64,000 nucleotides of DNA from Reyranella sp. CPCC 100927 (GTDB taxonomy: Bacteria > Pseudomonadota > Alphaproteobacteria > Reyranellales > Reyranellaceae): NCBI RefSeq assembly GCF_007859315.1, contig NZ_VOHA01000008.1, forward strand, positions 124,001 through 188,000. The letters are read 5' to 3'. Of the stretch, positions 18,451-27,186 are shown piece by piece (the first letter of the stretch is position 1; each line of letters begins with the position of its first letter). The position numbers were made by a program, and so were the translations under genes. Below the pieces are notes generated by a model. That model saw only the letters and a list, made by a program, of their open reading frames with translations. It had not been told where the DNA came from and did no database searches.

Positions 18451-19646
18451 GACGCCGAGTCCTTGCCCTCCCTGGGCCCAAAGAGGTCACTATCACTGGG
18501 CGCTGACGGGACATCGTCGCGGATGTCACCGAATAGATCCCTGGGCGATGGGGCCATTTCTTTTTCACGTGCCGGAGCAACGTCGACGAACTCACCGGCT
18601 GGCTCGGTCATACCACTATCAGGCGCCGTCGTCGCCGGGTCAGTGGCCGGCGGCTCGTCGGTCTGCATCCACCGCACCGGCTGCTCGGCCGGCGGCATCG
18701 GGGCTGCGTCGGCGCCGAGGGGATCCAAGCTCCGATCGTCAAAGAGCTGGTCGAATGCCCCGCCCGGCGGTTCGCCTGCCACCGCAGGTCCCACGTCGGT
18801 TGCATATTCGGAGCCGAACAGGCTGGCGGCATGGCCAAGGTCGGTGTCGGCAGCGGCCAGAGGCGCAACAGGCATGGCACCAGCGATCGCCAACGGCACG
18901 GCCATCCCGGCGGGTACGGCACTGGGTGCGTACGAGCCCCCGCCCGACTCGAGGTCGCTGATCATGTTCGCGAACGACCGATGTGGCGGCAGTTGCGGCA
19001 GCACCCACATTGCCGGAGCAACCCTGCCGCCGCCGCGCGTGATGAACACACACTGCGCGCTGCGGGCTTCAGCACCCGCCACGGCCAGCGCCAGCGTCAA
19101 AGCCGTCGCATCGTCCGGCGTACCCTGCGCGCGCCATCCGCCGTGCCAACTCTCCAGGCGGATGGCGGGAAAAGCCGGCAGGCGCGCCACGCTATCGGCG
19201 AAACGGTCGAAGCTGCAGGCCTCTTCCAGCGCCGAGAGGGCAACGGCCTCGACAGCCTTGATCCAGTCTCCGGCGAGCATGGCCGTTGCCGGCAAACCTG
19301 CCGGCACGGCGGCCGCCAACGTCAGGGGGAAATAGCGCCCGGCGCGGTCGACGCTGGGCATCATGACGCCAGCCCAGGCGTCGGCGCCGCAGATGCCGTG
19401 CGGCAGCGCAAAGCGCCACACGGGCGCGCACAGCCAGGCGTCCAGCCAGGCGTCGCCGAGACTAGCCCGGCTGGCCGCCAGGCCATGCTGCAGCCACACG
19501 TCCCAGACATCGACGAAAGCATTCGGCAAATCGCGCCGGACGAAATCGCCGCGATCCGGCAACTTGCCGAAAAACCCGGTACGCCCCGGCACCAGCGCCG
19601 CAGGCGACGCCGCGGCGCCCGAACCGCCGGTATCGAGAGCCGTCAC
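18447..19646 (-). CDS. tagF: T6SS-associated protein TagF (ImpM family)
   Basis: About 399 aa when started at the GTG at 19646, which overlaps the tssM stop as GTGA. Longer in-frame starts would run inside tssM and add a non-homologous leader. The N-terminal domain has the TagF hallmark GFFGKLPDRGDFVRRDLP, then WLQHGLAASRASLGDAWLDAWLCAPVWRFALP and GVMMPSVDRAGRYFPL. The C-terminal third (beyond about residue 250) is acidic and low-complexity, ending DLFGPREGKDSAS. In Pseudomonas and Agrobacterium, TagF represses T6SS post-translationally and is antagonised by the PpkA pathway. Its place between tssM and pppA fits that role. Confidence 0.9.
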   Translation of the reverse strand: MTALDTGGSGAAASPAALVPGRTGFFGKLPDRGDFVRRDLPNAFVDVWDVWLQHGLAASRASLGDAWLDAWLCAPVWRFALPHGICGADAWAGVMMPSVDRAGRYFPLTLAAAVPAGLPATAMLAGDWIKAVEAVALSALEEACSFDRFADSVARLPAFPAIRLESWHGGWRAQGTPDDATALTLALAVAGAEARSAQCVFITRGGGRVAPAMWVLPQLPPHRSFANMISDLESGGGSYAPSAVPAGMAVPLAIAGAMPVAPLAAADTDLGHAASLFGSEYATDVGPAVAGEPPGGAFDQLFDDRSLDPLGADAAPMPPAEQPVRWMQTDEPPATDPATTAPDSGMTEPAGEFVDVAPAREKEMAPSPRDLFGDIRDDVPSAPSDSDLFGPREGKDSAS

Positions 19647-22600
19647 CGGGACGGGGTGAAGGGCACGCACTGGAATTGCCCGAGTGTGGGTCGGACCGAA
19701 AGTGGGTTCTTGTTGCTCTGGAAGTCGACACGCATCGAGAAGCCGCCGGCAATCTGCAATTGCCACTGCATGGCACTGCCGCGCGGCCCCAGGCTGTTCA
19801 TGAGGCGGAAGAACGCCCACTGCCCCGGGATCTGTGTCTCGGTCGTGCCGCAGATCACCTTCCCATCACGGGCACCCGACCAGGCAACGTCCTTGCGCCG
19901 CGCATCGGGCTCCAGGGATACGAGGTCGCTGCCGAATTCGACCGTGCAGCCCTTCTCGCGCTGGTCGCCGGGGACAACCGTAAATCTCACGTCGGGCGCG
20001 AAACCACCCGGCCCCAGGAACGCTTCGCTGATCTCCGTGGCGCGCTGCAGCATCGGCGGAACGTCGGGCGACAGGCTGAAGGTGGTTTGAGCGTTGGCCT
20101 TCCACGCCCACGGCTGCCGACCCTTGTCGAGATACCCCTCGACACTCTGGATGAACTTGTCGATCCGCTTGGTCTTGCCGAACATCTCGACGAAGTCGTC
20201 CAGAGCGATGTCCTGGCGGGAGCCCAAGGAGACCGGGAACCGGTTGGCGATGCGCTCGCGGCAGAACGGATAGACCGTCTGATTCCAGAGGTTCTCCATC
20301 TGCTCGCGCGTCAGATCGACACCGCCCTTTCTCAGATCCTGGGCGATCGTCGCAAGGAGTTCCCGCAGGTCCGGCGGGTACTCCCTCTTGTTGGCTTCCA
20401 GATCGATCTGATCGGCGATCTTCGTGACATTGTCGCCGGCGGCCTGCGTACCGGTCAGTCGCACCGAGAAATCCTTCAATCTCTTGAGGAGATCGATCAT
20501 CGGTGATGCCGTGGGTTCCAGGGTTTGTGGCGCTACAGCGGTGAGACGGCGCACCTCCTGGAACGGGACCTCGACCTGGCGCCCCAGATTCTGCGTCCCC
20601 AGCACGTCCTTCGAAACCGCCGCCCACAGGATGATGTTGTCCACCCCCCGCCGCAGCCGCTCCACGTACCGACCCGGCGCTTCCATGACACTGGACGGCA
20701 GCGTTTCCACGGCGCTCAGCATCGTCTGGCGTGCGACTTCGACATAGATGGAGCGCAACGGTCCTTCCAGGTTGGCGATAACGTCGGCACCGTCGTTCGT
20801 GCTCTTGAACCGCCGCGCGCGGACATCCTGGAGGATGGCCATCCAATATCTGTTGTAGCGATCGAAGTACGTCTTCAGCGTCTCGTCGAGCGCCCGGCGG
20901 TAGGCTTCCGCGCCCTCGAGCTTGCTCTCGTTGAGCACCCAGGCATCCGCGTTCGCCGCCGCCGTGATGGCCGTCACTGTGGGCATGAAGACTTCGAAGT
21001 ATCCTCGACGCGTGTACAGGAACGGAATGGCGTCGGCTGTCATCGATTCGCCGCTCTTGCGGACCAGGATCTGATCGACGTCCGAGCGGCCGACCACGAC
21101 GGCATCGATGATACGCCACGCCGGCTTGCCGACCAGGGTGGACCGCTCCAGCATCTTGAGCGCCCGCGTCGCCATCGTCAGGCCGGCCAGGCGGTTCTGC
21201 ACTTTCGCAATCACCGCCTCATCGAGGGCGACCTTGTCCCAAACGCCGTAGGCCGCCAGGGCCTTCACATGCGGCACGATGCTGACGAGGTCGCCGGCCG
21301 TGTAGCCGTCCTTTTCGAACTCCGACTTGAACCACTCCTCCAGGAAGTCGACATAGATCGGCTTGCGCAGCCGCGTCGGTTCACCCAGCAGCAGATAGGC
21401 CTTGAGCGTCTCGAACAACGCCTCGTTGGCCTTCTCCGCCGCGAGCCCCGTCGGATTCTCCTTGAGGCCATCGCCCAGCCGCTTCTGCGAGTACATCAGC
21501 AGCCGCGGCAGCAGCAATGCCACCAGGCCACGATGATACAGATCCTGGGTCTGGACACCCAGCCGCACGTCCTGGTTGAGCCCGAAGCGGGGCGCCAGAT
21601 ACACCTGCTTGGGATGCTGATTATCGTAGCCGGTCGGCAGGCGTCGCAGATCGTTCAGCAGCGCCAGGTGCTTGCGCGGATCGGTATCATTGGGGCTGAA
21701 ACGCTCCTTGTCGGCCAGTGCGACGCGCGCGTCGAGTTCCTGCGCACGCGCTTCCACACTCCTCACCAGGGCGTTGTTCTCGATGTAGCTCCACGTCCAC
21801 AGACCGGCCAGCGTCAGCAGGACCACGGCGGTGGCGGCAAACGCGGAATAGCGGATGATCGCGTTGCGACGTTCGACCTTGGGATTGGTGCCGACAAGGC
21901 CGGCCTCGTTGAAGACCACGTCGTCGAACAGCCGGCGCAGGAAAAATCCGCGTCCTTGCCCGACCTGCGGCGGCAGAGCCTGCCGCTGGATGCCGAACTT
22001 ACCCGAGATCGCGTCCATCAGGCGGTCGATCGGGCTGCCTTGCTGCGTGGCCGATGTGAAATACACGCCGCGCAGCGACAGCCGGCTGGCGAAGCGCGAG
22101 TCGTTGAACGTCTCGCCCAGCAGTTCGTCGATCACCTTGCCCAGCGAGGCAAACTGCGACGGGAAACCATAGATCAAAGTCCGCCGGCCCAGATCGCGCT
22201 CGCTCTGCAGTCGATCGAGCAGCCGCGACCGCTGCCGTTCAATCAGGCGGTCGAACAGCGCAGAAAACTTGTTCTGCGGCATGTCATCCTTGTTGCCCGT
22301 TCCCAGAGGGAGCGTCAGGCCCAGGACCTGCTCCCGGCCCTCACGATCCAGATCGTCGAAGAACTCGACGAAGCCGGCGATCATGTCGAGCTTGGTCAGC
22401 ACCACGTAGATCGGCAGCGTCAGCCCGAATGCCGCCTGCAGCTCGAGCAGGCGCGTGCGGATGGCACGCGCGTGGTTCACACGTTCGTCGCGCGAGATGT
22501 TGAGCAGGTCCGGGACGCCAAAAACCACCAGGATGCCATTCAGCGGCTGCCGCTCGCGGGTGCGCTTGAGCACACCGAGGAAATTGGTCCATGCCGCCTG

Positions 22601-23176
22601 GTCGACCTTGGCGTCGCTGTCCTGGGTCGCCCATCGGCCGGCGGTGTCCAGGATCACGGCCTTCTCGGTGAACCACCAGTCGCAATTGCGCGTGCCGCCC
22701 ACCCCCTGCAGAGCCTGTGCGCCATGGCGCTCGGCGAGCGGGAAGCGCAGGCCCGAGTTCAGCAGCGCCGTCGTCTTACCGGCACCGGGTGGACCGATGA
22801 TGGCGTACCAGGGCAGTTGATAGAGCGTCTGCCCGCCTTTGCCCAACGTCTGCCTGAGATCAGCCAGCGCCGTTTTAAGCTTCTCCTCGATCTGCTTGTT
22901 CTCTGACGAAATCGCCTCGCCGGTAGGATCGACCTCGACGGTGGCGATGGAGGCTACAAGCTCCGAGTCGGCTTTGCGCCGCTTGCGCCAACTCAGGAAC
23001 AGCAGCAGCGCGAACAGCAGAACGATGAAAACGATGACGCCGATTCGCACCCACTCGCTGGCCGGAAAATCAAGCCCGACCAGCGGTGGAATGAACCAGA
23101 CCAGCAACGACAGCAGCACCGCCCCGAGCGGGTACAGGAACCAGGGGCTAAGCAGTGCCTGACCGACACGCTTCAT
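19643..23176 (-). CDS. tssM: T6SS membrane-complex subunit TssM (IcmF/VasK)
   Basis: About 1177 aa, the usual size. Two N-terminal transmembrane helices (about 14-34 and 46-64) are followed by a cytoplasmic NTPase-like domain with an intact Walker A (GPPGAGKTT, about 128-136) and QDSDAKVDQAAWTNFLGVLKR. A third helix (about 440-462, AFAATAVVLLTLAGLWTW) leads to the large periplasmic IcmF-related and C-terminal domains. ATG 23176 is preferred over the adjacent GTG because GAGGAG lies 8 nt before it. TssM spans the inner membrane and periplasm with TssL. The gene sits 36 nt after tssL and overlaps tagF. Confidence 0.95.
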   Translation of the reverse strand: MKRVGQALLSPWFLYPLGAVLLSLLVWFIPPLVGLDFPASEWVRIGVIVFIVLLFALLLFLSWRKRRKADSELVASIATVEVDPTGEAISSENKQIEEKLKTALADLRQTLGKGGQTLYQLPWYAIIGPPGAGKTTALLNSGLRFPLAERHGAQALQGVGGTRNCDWWFTEKAVILDTAGRWATQDSDAKVDQAAWTNFLGVLKRTRERQPLNGILVVFGVPDLLNISRDERVNHARAIRTRLLELQAAFGLTLPIYVVLTKLDMIAGFVEFFDDLDREGREQVLGLTLPLGTGNKDDMPQNKFSALFDRLIERQRSRLLDRLQSERDLGRRTLIYGFPSQFASLGKVIDELLGETFNDSRFASRLSLRGVYFTSATQQGSPIDRLMDAISGKFGIQRQALPPQVGQGRGFFLRRLFDDVVFNEAGLVGTNPKVERRNAIIRYSAFAATAVVLLTLAGLWTWSYIENNALVRSVEARAQELDARVALADKERFSPNDTDPRKHLALLNDLRRLPTGYDNQHPKQVYLAPRFGLNQDVRLGVQTQDLYHRGLVALLLPRLLMYSQKRLGDGLKENPTGLAAEKANEALFETLKAYLLLGEPTRLRKPIYVDFLEEWFKSEFEKDGYTAGDLVSIVPHVKALAAYGVWDKVALDEAVIAKVQNRLAGLTMATRALKMLERSTLVGKPAWRIIDAVVVGRSDVDQILVRKSGESMTADAIPFLYTRRGYFEVFMPTVTAITAAANADAWVLNESKLEGAEAYRRALDETLKTYFDRYNRYWMAILQDVRARRFKSTNDGADVIANLEGPLRSIYVEVARQTMLSAVETLPSSVMEAPGRYVERLRRGVDNIILWAAVSKDVLGTQNLGRQVEVPFQEVRRLTAVAPQTLEPTASPMIDLLKRLKDFSVRLTGTQAAGDNVTKIADQIDLEANKREYPPDLRELLATIAQDLRKGGVDLTREQMENLWNQTVYPFCRERIANRFPVSLGSRQDIALDDFVEMFGKTKRIDKFIQSVEGYLDKGRQPWAWKANAQTTFSLSPDVPPMLQRATEISEAFLGPGGFAPDVRFTVVPGDQREKGCTVEFGSDLVSLEPDARRKDVAWSGARDGKVICGTTETQIPGQWAFFRLMNSLGPRGSAMQWQLQIAGGFSMRVDFQSNKNPLSVRPTLGQFQCVPFTPSR

Positions 23177-23212
23177 CACTCATGCTCCTCGCCAAGGGCT
23201 GCCGCCCGGCAA

Positions 23213-24727
23213 TCAGTTCTCATCTGGCGCGACCAGCAGAATTTCCACACGCCGGTTGCGGGCCTTGCCTTCCGCTGTCGTGTTCGGGGCAACGGGATCC
23301 AGCGCCGCCCGACCGATGATCTCGTATCGGCTCCGCTCGCCGGTCTGCGCGATCAACACGTCGGCCGAATTTTCGGCACGCCGGCGTGACAGAACCTCGT
23401 TGTTCTTGAACTCGGCAGTCGCGATCGGATCGCTGTCGGTGTGTCCGATCACCTTGACCTTGCCCTGGCCCTCGGGGGTCTTCAGTTCCTGCCCGATGCG
23501 GGTCAGCAAGGCGGACAGTTCGGGCCTCAGCTTTGCAGAGCCGACCTCGAACATATCCTTGAAGTTGATGGTGATCTGCAGCGCCTTGCCCTTGTCCGTG
23601 ACGGTCACCTTGCCGGCGGTGATCTCCGGCTCGAGAAGCTTGCGCAGGGAGGCGCTGATGGCGGGCGGCGGGTCCGGCTGGCGGGGCTTCACGACCGGCT
23701 GGACCGGTTCCTTCGGCAGGTCGATCCCCGCCGGCCTCAACAGCGGTTCCAGCCTGTCCTGGGTCGTACCCGAGCGGACGTTCAGCGCCAGCAGGAAGGC
23801 ACCGAAGAGGAGAGCCGCCAGCACGGCGGCGAGCGTCGCCACCAACCAGATCGGAATCTGGCGTTGCTGCAGCTTGGCCGGTGCGTCGACCCCGCGCCAA
23901 TCCGGCGACAGCTCGCGCTCCAATGGTCCCGCGAGATTACGCAGGATCTGCCAGACCTTCTCGCGCACCTGGTCGTGTTCGGCCGGGCCCCGCGCGCGCA
24001 GGCGATAGCGGCCCAGAAAGCCCAGCGACATGCAGTCGTACATGATCTGCAGGACCGGCCGGTTGACGGTCGGCGCCTGCGTCATGCGCTCGAGATAGGC
24101 GTAGAAGCGTTCGCCGCCTTCCACATCGCCGTGGAAGGCGCTTACCATGGTGCGCTTGTTCCAACCGCTGTGCGCACCCCATGGGGTGTTCATCACCACG
24201 TCATCGATGGTGGCGGCCACCGCATAGTGCGAGGCGCGCAGAAGCTCGGGCTGGACGTTGGCCTCGCGACCTGCTTTGGCAAAACCGTGCAGCTCCTGAT
24301 AGACGCTCTCGCGCACGGCGTTGACATCGACCTGCCCCGTCATGGCGCGCAATCGCGCCGACAGGCCCAGCAACGGGACCGCGGCGGCCGCCAGCGGCGA
24401 GCCGGTACCGCGCGCCAGATCGGCGACATCGAAGGCTGATCCGCCAGGCCGACCGGCCGCGACCGCCGCCAGCCCACCCCGCTGATTGGGTGCCGCGAAC
24501 GGCGCTTGCTGTTGCTGCTGCGGTGGGTAGCCAGCGGGCGGCGCGTCAAACGCCGACGGTGCCTGCTGCGGCGCGGGCTGGTAGGGCGGCGGCTGGAAGG
24601 ATTGCGGTGCGGGCCCGGGCGGTTGGGGCGATGCCGGCTGCTGCGGCCGGCCACCGCCTGGACGCAGCACAGTCCGATTGTCGCCGCCGTCGTTGGAGCC
24701 GAACGGATCGTTGGGGTTGCCGGCCAT
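23213..24727 (-). CDS. tssL: T6SS membrane-complex subunit TssL (DotU/IcmH) with C-terminal OmpA-like domain
   Basis: 504 aa, an extended TssL. The N-terminus is Pro/Gln-rich and disordered (residues 1 to about 110), with DNRTVLRPGGGRP near Thr19. The DotU core (about 115-290) includes ATIDDVVMNTPWG, the motif typical of IcmH/DotU. One transmembrane helix (about 292-316) precedes a periplasmic OmpA/peptidoglycan-binding domain (about 380-500: VIGHTDSDP, NRRVEILL). It is a tail-anchored inner-membrane partner of TssM; the OmpA extension anchors the complex to peptidoglycan. The start has GGGAGG 7 nt upstream and lies 15 nt after the tssK stop. Confidence 0.95.
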   Translation of the reverse strand: MAGNPNDPFGSNDGGDNRTVLRPGGGRPQQPASPQPPGPAPQSFQPPPYQPAPQQAPSAFDAPPAGYPPQQQQQAPFAAPNQRGGLAAVAAGRPGGSAFDVADLARGTGSPLAAAAVPLLGLSARLRAMTGQVDVNAVRESVYQELHGFAKAGREANVQPELLRASHYAVAATIDDVVMNTPWGAHSGWNKRTMVSAFHGDVEGGERFYAYLERMTQAPTVNRPVLQIMYDCMSLGFLGRYRLRARGPAEHDQVREKVWQILRNLAGPLERELSPDWRGVDAPAKLQQRQIPIWLVATLAAVLAALLFGAFLLALNVRSGTTQDRLEPLLRPAGIDLPKEPVQPVVKPRQPDPPPAISASLRKLLEPEITAGKVTVTDKGKALQITINFKDMFEVGSAKLRPELSALLTRIGQELKTPEGQGKVKVIGHTDSDPIATAEFKNNEVLSRRRAENSADVLIAQTGERSRYEIIGRAALDPVAPNTTAEGKARNRRVEILLVAPDEN

Positions 24728-24742
24728 TGACGCCTCCCGCCC

Positions 24743-26089
24743 TCAGGACTGCTGCCTGATGGCCCAGAGTTCCATCTGCAATTTCGGCCATTCGCCGCCG
24801 ACGTGAATGGCGATACCGCCGGCGTTGGCAAGGGCCCGGAAAAACTCGCTCGAACGATCGAGGTCGAAGTACACCGTGCTGGCGTTGAACGGCAGCTGCG
24901 GCGGTGCCACCGGCAACGCTGACAGCTTGATACCCGGCAGGGCCACGTTCACCAGCTGAACGATCTGCTCGACGGGGCCGATCTTGACGCTGGCCGGGAA
25001 GGTCCGCCGCAGCGCGTCCGGTGTAACCTCCGACCGCACGGCGAGGACAAAGGGCGCATTGCGCAGCAGGGTCTTGTCCTGGATGACGCCGACATGCACG
25101 CCGTAGCGCCGCTCCTGCAGCGGGATCTGGACGGCCCCCTGCTCGAGCACCGCCGACAGCGCCTGGCGCAAGGCGGCGATCACGGGCTCATAGACCTTCT
25201 GCAGGTCGTCGTGCTTGTAGATCGGAAACTCGGCCGGGCGTCGGCGCTGTGAAGTAAAGGTCGCCAATTCGCCGGCCATCTGCACCAGCAGCCCGTACCA
25301 GTCCTGCGGATGCGGCGTCGGGGTCTGCGCGATATGCGCTGCCAGGGGCGCGTATTTATTGGTGATCTGCAGCAACAGCAGATTGGCCATCTCCATGGCA
25401 CCGCGCATGCTGGGCTGTGCCAGCCGCGCGGCGATCGCCTCGGCACGGTTGTGCAGCAGGCCGTGCAGTTCCACGGCAAAAGAACTGAGCGGCTGTGAGG
25501 CAGCAATCGTCATGCACGGCGGTATGTACTGGTCATCGATGATGACCTGCTTACTGTCGCCGCGCACCTCGACGATCCGTGCGATTGGCAGTGCCGCAAA
25601 CCCGCCCAGGTCGCCAAACCCCTCGATCGCGAACCGCAGCCTGAGCTGGCCCACGCTGACCGGGGCGACAACGTCACTGCCGACAATCGAGTCCGTGGCA
25701 TCATAGTCGCCGGCCGCGTAGCGCGCGGCAACGTCATCGCGATCGCCCTGGACCGTGTCCGGCATGCCGGCGCGCGCCAGCGGCAGGGTGATGCAGACCC
25801 GCTGGTTACGGGTCAGTTCCGGCACGTCGATCGGCACCGGCGGCGGGACATCGTCCGGGATGGCGAAGGGCGTCCCATCGTCCAACACGCCGGTCGCGGA
25901 CGCCAAGCCGAACTTGCCGATGTTCAAGGCCGCCTTGTCGATCTGGAACTCGGTGACCCCCCAACCGAACGACCGCACCGCCGATACCCGGTGGTGTACG
26001 ATGCGGTCGATGTGCCGCGTCTGCTGCTGAAAGTGCTGCGGCCGGAGAAACATGCCCTCCGACCACACGACCCGGCTGTTCGTCCCCAT
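24743..26089 (-). CDS. tssK: T6SS baseplate-membrane adaptor TssK
   Basis: About 448 aa from the ATG at 26089, giving MGTNSRVVWSEGMFLRPQHF, the canonical TssK N-terminus; an in-frame GTG 12 codons upstream is less likely. Further family features include CMTIAASQPLSSF and the C-terminal domain with VYFDLDRSSEFFRAL and FAIHV-type strands (GGIAIHVGGEWP). TssK trimers link the baseplate to TssL/TssM. It is the first gene of the visible T6SS operon. The 262-nt gap upstream carries a TATGAT hexamer at 26178-26173 (minus strand) but no good -35 partner, so the promoter is only a weak guess. Confidence 0.94.
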   Translation of the reverse strand: MGTNSRVVWSEGMFLRPQHFQQQTRHIDRIVHHRVSAVRSFGWGVTEFQIDKAALNIGKFGLASATGVLDDGTPFAIPDDVPPPVPIDVPELTRNQRVCITLPLARAGMPDTVQGDRDDVAARYAAGDYDATDSIVGSDVVAPVSVGQLRLRFAIEGFGDLGGFAALPIARIVEVRGDSKQVIIDDQYIPPCMTIAASQPLSSFAVELHGLLHNRAEAIAARLAQPSMRGAMEMANLLLLQITNKYAPLAAHIAQTPTPHPQDWYGLLVQMAGELATFTSQRRRPAEFPIYKHDDLQKVYEPVIAALRQALSAVLEQGAVQIPLQERRYGVHVGVIQDKTLLRNAPFVLAVRSEVTPDALRRTFPASVKIGPVEQIVQLVNVALPGIKLSALPVAPPQLPFNASTVYFDLDRSSEFFRALANAGGIAIHVGGEWPKLQMELWAIRQQS

Positions 26090-26351
26090 GTCCCGACCTA
26101 CTCCCTGGACCGACGGCACGGACACAACACCGTCCGGCGCCGCGTCTTCCGGGCCCCCAATCCGACGCCACGATCATAGTGCGCGAACGCCGCCGTTCTG
26201 AAAAGAGGAAACGTGAGCGCGCGCTAACTTTCTGCCGAGAAGACGCACCTTGTGGCCGACGGTCGTCCCCTAGCCATCGGATGACGTCCATTACCGGGCC
26301 GGGCCCTGCTCCACAAGACGCGATCAACCCCGTACTGGACCCGACTCTTCC

Positions 26352-27116
26352 TCACGTGTGTAGGAAGCGCCGTTCTACCCCCTCCAAGACCAGACAGGTC
26401 AGCCGCCCGCTGGCATATGCTCCCGTATCAATGTTGATCCGATTTGGACGGATTTCCGGCCGTTCGCAGATCGTATGGCCGTGCACAATGACTTTGCCGT
26501 GGTTGGCCCGCGAGGAAAGGAACGCATCACGAATCCACAGCAGGTCATCCGCCTGCTGACGCTCCAAGGGTACGCCCGGCCTCACGCCCGCGTGTGCGAA
26601 CGCGTAATCACCCTCGACATGCCACAGCTTGCAATCTTGCAGGAAAGCAACGTGCGCCGCCGGCACCGCCTCGACCGCCTGGCGGCGAAGCGCCTCCATC
26701 TCGGACGGCCCGGACGGCCGGCGCGGAATGGGCACGTCATAGGAATAGAGGGTTTCCAGGCCGCCATACTTGAACCAGTCAAAAGCGATCGGCGTTCCTG
26801 CAAGGAAACCAAGGAACGCTTCCTCGTGGTTACCCAGCAAATGAATGGTCTCGAATTCCTCAAGCGGACGACGCAACAGTCGTTCGATCACCTGCCGTGA
26901 ACCCAGGCCGCGATCGACGTAGTCACCGAGAAACAGCAGCACGCGCCGCGCATCGTCGCGGGCTGATTGAGCGTCGCGCCCGATGGCCTGCAGCAACTGA
27001 TCCAGCAGGTCGTCCCGGCCATGGATATCGCCCACGGCATAAAGTCGGGTCCCATCGGGGACCCGAGCCACGGAGGGGCGGGACTTATTGAACCAGCCGA
27101 GCATCGGTCGCGCCAT
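26352..27116 (-). CDS. Calcineurin-like metallophosphoesterase (bacterial PPP-type Ser/Thr phosphatase / Ap4A hydrolase-like)
   Basis: 254 aa. All PPP metal motifs are present: YAVGDIHG (Asp30, His32), FLGDYVDRG (Asp65), LLGNHEEAF (Asn96, His97), plus VHGHT and AHAGV near the C-terminus. There is no signal peptide or membrane segment, so it is cytoplasmic. Family members dephosphorylate phosphoproteins (PrpA/PrpB, lambda phosphatase) or hydrolyse diadenosine tetraphosphate (PrpE/ApaH); sequence alone does not decide. It sits just upstream of the T6SS operon on the same strand, separated by a 262-nt gap, so a functional link is possible but unproven. An internal ATG at codon 6 is an alternative start. 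Confidence 0.82.
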   Translation of the reverse strand: MARPMLGWFNKSRPSVARVPDGTRLYAVGDIHGRDDLLDQLLQAIGRDAQSARDDARRVLLFLGDYVDRGLGSRQVIERLLRRPLEEFETIHLLGNHEEAFLGFLAGTPIAFDWFKYGGLETLYSYDVPIPRRPSGPSEMEALRRQAVEAVPAAHVAFLQDCKLWHVEGDYAFAHAGVRPGVPLERQQADDLLWIRDAFLSSRANHGKVIVHGHTICERPEIRPNRINIDTGAYASGRLTCLVLEGVERRFLHT

Positions 27117-27186
27117 ATTCGCAGCGCCATCGATGGCCGTCTACGTCGTTGACCAGTCCGCTTCGCTCCCGCCGCGCGGTCGTTGC

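Noticed and set aside
20525-22906. 793-codon plus-strand frame opposite tssM, and similar frames opposite clpB (29671-31902) and aroB/corC (55804-58632)
   Set aside because: Composition is that of codon-position shadows in high-GC DNA, while the opposite strands carry well-recognised proteins across the same span.
26126-26351. Clear sigma-54 or sigma-70 promoter for the T6SS operon
   Set aside because: A TATGAT at 26178-26173 is present, but no -35 box at a normal distance and no GG-N10-GC pair were found, so no promoter feature is listed.
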